Source: Prevotellaceae bacterium
Lineage (GTDB): Bacteria; Bacteroidota; Bacteroidia; Bacteroidales; UBA932
Assembly (NCBI GenBank): GCA_031279735.1
Contig: JAITHX010000074.1
Span: forward strand, 1-7,110
Direction: 5' to 3'
Length of the DNA: 7,110 nucleotides
Made by a program: the position numbers and the translations under genes. Numbering within the stretch: the stretch's first letter is position 1; the number at the start of each line of letters is the position of its first letter. Below, piece after piece: positions 6,335 to 7,110 of the stretch. The notes below the pieces were generated by a model. It was given only the letters and a program-made list of their open reading frames with translations, was not told the origin of the DNA and searched no databases.

Positions 6335-6365
6335 CAAAAATATGCTTTTGTCCGCAAAATTCAAA
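6335..6365 (-). promoter_or_regulatory. Bacteroidota promoter for the COG2865 gene
   Basis: On the minus strand TTTG (6365-6362), 19 spacer bases and TATTTTTG (6342-6335) match the phylum's -33/-7 consensus perfectly. The ATG at 6309 lies 25 bases beyond the -7 box. This is the best promoter in the window and supports the chosen start. Confidence 0.75.
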
Positions 6366-6396
6366 TTGAAAAGATGAAAATGGATAAAGAATCAAA

Positions 6397-6414
6397 GGAA
6401 AGTTCAGTTACATA
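6397..6414 (+). repeat. 18-mer GGAAAGTTCAGTTACATA, copy 1
   Basis: An exact 18-base match to 6992-7009 and 7046-7063, all in the same orientation. This copy lies 32 bases upstream of the -33 box of the COG2865 gene and 6 bases before dispersed repeat copy B. No IS end or regulator site is recognised. Confidence 0.8.
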
Positions 6415-6420
6415 TTCTTC

Positions 6421-6500
6421 GGATGTGCCGGAAATAACTTGGCGCGCGGATAACGCGGATTCAAATCCGGCGCATCCATAGTCTCCGCGAGTTCCGCGTC
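6421..6500 (+). repeat. Dispersed hairpin repeat, copy B (GC-rich version)
   Basis: Bases 6421-6460 match 6804-6843 (copy C) at 32 of 40 positions, every difference being a transition. The GCGCGGATAACGCGGA left half (6444-6459) is imperfectly complementary to the TCCGCGAGTTCCGCGTC right half (6484-6500), so this copy, like A, keeps both arms. Confidence 0.65.
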
Positions 6501-6716
6501 CGATTCGGGCGCCCGTCCCGACGGAGTCTGAAACCCCGCCCTGCGCCTTAAGATTTTTCGGCTTCCGGCGTTATTTTCGAGACACGCATGTTTTTCGACA
6601 TAATTCGTGCATTTCGACCGTCTTTTACGTTTTTGAAGCATCCATGCGTTCAGCGCGATACAGTCTATGCTCGCGGCACCCCCGACTGTAACGTCCTGAA
6701 ACAAGCCTCGCTGTCG
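6501..6716. other. Gene-free stretch, no feature supported
   Basis: A minus-strand frame stays open from about 6813 to a stop at 6408, but it has no ATG, is rich in arginine and low-complexity residues, runs through repeats B and the 11-bp array, and shows no recognisable family. I treat it as non-coding. Nothing else is supported here. Confidence 0.5.
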
Positions 6717-6771
6717 TCCTTCCTTCGCCCTTCCTGTATCCTTCCTGTATCCTTCCTCTATCCTTCCTATA
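6717..6771 (+). repeat. 11-bp tandem array (TCCTTCCTGTA), five units
   Basis: Five consecutive 11-mers at 6717, 6728, 6739, 6750 and 6761. The third is TCCTTCCTGTA; the others differ from it by one to three bases. Because 11 is not a multiple of three, the array cycles through all frames, which argues against a coding role. Confidence 0.9.
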
Positions 6772-6803
6772 CCCGGAACGACGATATGCTCTGCGGCATT
6801 TAG

Positions 6804-6867
6804 GGATGTGTTAGAAATAACTTAGCACACAGATGACGCGGATGACGCGGATGACACAGATTCAAAA
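6804..6867 (+). repeat. Dispersed hairpin repeat, copy C (left half only)
   Basis: TTAGCACACAGATGACGCGG matches copy A (from 4430) with two G/A differences and copy B with transitions only. It contains three 9-mers GATGACGCG, GATGACGCG, GATGACACA (6832-6858) and ends at GATTCAAA. The complementary right arm present in copy A is absent, so this is a half element fused to the next hairpin. Confidence 0.7.
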
Positions 6868-6920
6868 TTGCCTGACGGACGAGGGGAGAAATGAACCGTC
6901 CGACTTTCCGTCGGGCAATT
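6866..6920 (+). terminator. Hairpin immediately before the second heptad array, possible terminator
   Basis: AATTGCCTGACGGA (6866-6879) pairs over 14 positions with TCCGTCGGGCAATT (6907-6920), with one G-U pair, around a 27-base loop. CGGACG (6876-6881) can alternatively pair with CGTCCG (6897-6902). An AT-rich tract with TTTTT (6926-6930) follows, so it could terminate rightward transcription, but no gene precedes it nearby. Confidence 0.5.
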
Positions 6921-6949
6921 CTTAATTTTTAATTCTTAATTCTTAATTC
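6917..6949 (+). repeat. Heptanucleotide tandem array (AATTCTT), second copy
   Basis: Again 33 bases and 4.7 units, with one variant (AATTTTT at 6924-6930), in the same orientation as 2531-2563. Both arrays are preceded by GGC and by a hairpin whose 3' arm ends GGCAA. Confidence 0.9.
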
Positions 6950-6991
6950 ATTGTCGAGCGTATCTGAAATAATGCGCGACGCAATTGGGCG

Positions 6992-7009
6992 GGAAAGTTC
7001 AGTTACATA
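6992..7009 (+). repeat. 18-mer GGAAAGTTCAGTTACATA, copy 2
   Basis: Exact copy of 6397-6414, followed by AAGATTTATTG. A short symmetric site TTGACAGTCAA lies just after it at 7018-7028. Confidence 0.8.
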
Positions 7010-7045
7010 AAGATTTATTGACAGTCAACATCTTAAATCGGATTA

Positions 7046-7063
7046 GGAAAGTTCAGTTACATA
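7046..7063 (+). repeat. 18-mer GGAAAGTTCAGTTACATA, copy 3
   Basis: Exact copy, 54 bases after copy 2 and in the same orientation. The remaining 47 bases to the window edge show only a weak CCCG...CGGG hairpin (7089-7104) and no gene. Confidence 0.8.
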
Positions 7064-7110
7064 AAACCGTGCGTAATAGGGTACGTAACCCGCAAATTTT
7101 CGGGATGCAT

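Noticed and set aside
6408..6813. Long open minus-strand frame in the right-hand gene-free region
   Set aside because: No ATG or convincing start, no family resemblance, arginine-rich low-complexity composition, and it runs through two repeat types, including an array whose 11-bp period shifts frame with each unit.

Overview
The window looks like a chromosomal segment of a Bacteroidota bacterium, probably Bacteroidales-like. Three things point there: promoter sequences of the Bacteroidota type (TTTG, 19 nt, TAnnTTTG), A-rich start regions without Shine-Dalgarno sequences, and a PorT-type outer-membrane barrel. Coding regions are moderately GC-rich. The spaces between genes are much more AT-rich and crowded with short repeats.

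Layout. The left edge (1-105) holds the tail of what is probably a transposase. Twenty-one bases later comes dihydrofolate reductase (folA, 127-609), followed on the same strand by a large thioredoxin-domain protein of the DUF255/YyaL family (661-2517). A convergent minus-strand SAM-dependent methyltransferase follows (2543-3445). The two convergent genes meet in a heptanucleotide repeat (AATTCTT)n that supplies the last codons and stop of both. An intergenic stretch with back-to-back promoter-like elements (3446-3718) may encode a 39-residue peptide. After it comes a secreted PorT-like outer-membrane barrel protein (3719-4399).

The right half (4400-7110) is gene-poor and looks like a decay zone. 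It holds a dispersed hairpin repeat, a relic of a Schlafen/AlbA_2-type (COG2865) regulator gene, and a longer copy of the same gene type (4917-6309, minus). The longer copy keeps an excellent promoter but has lost its middle and changes frame at about 5700. The last 750 bases contain no convincing gene. They are a mosaic of an exact 18-mer present three times, two more copies of the dispersed hairpin repeat, an 11-bp tandem array, and a second hairpin plus heptad array like the one between the convergent genes.

The intact genes (folate metabolism, DUF255, methyltransferase, outer-membrane barrel) do not form an obvious shared pathway. I see no intact new defence or mobile system. The most interesting material is the repeat biology: gene ends captured by heptad repeats, structured repeats whose copies differ only by transitions, and two stages of decay of one regulator family.
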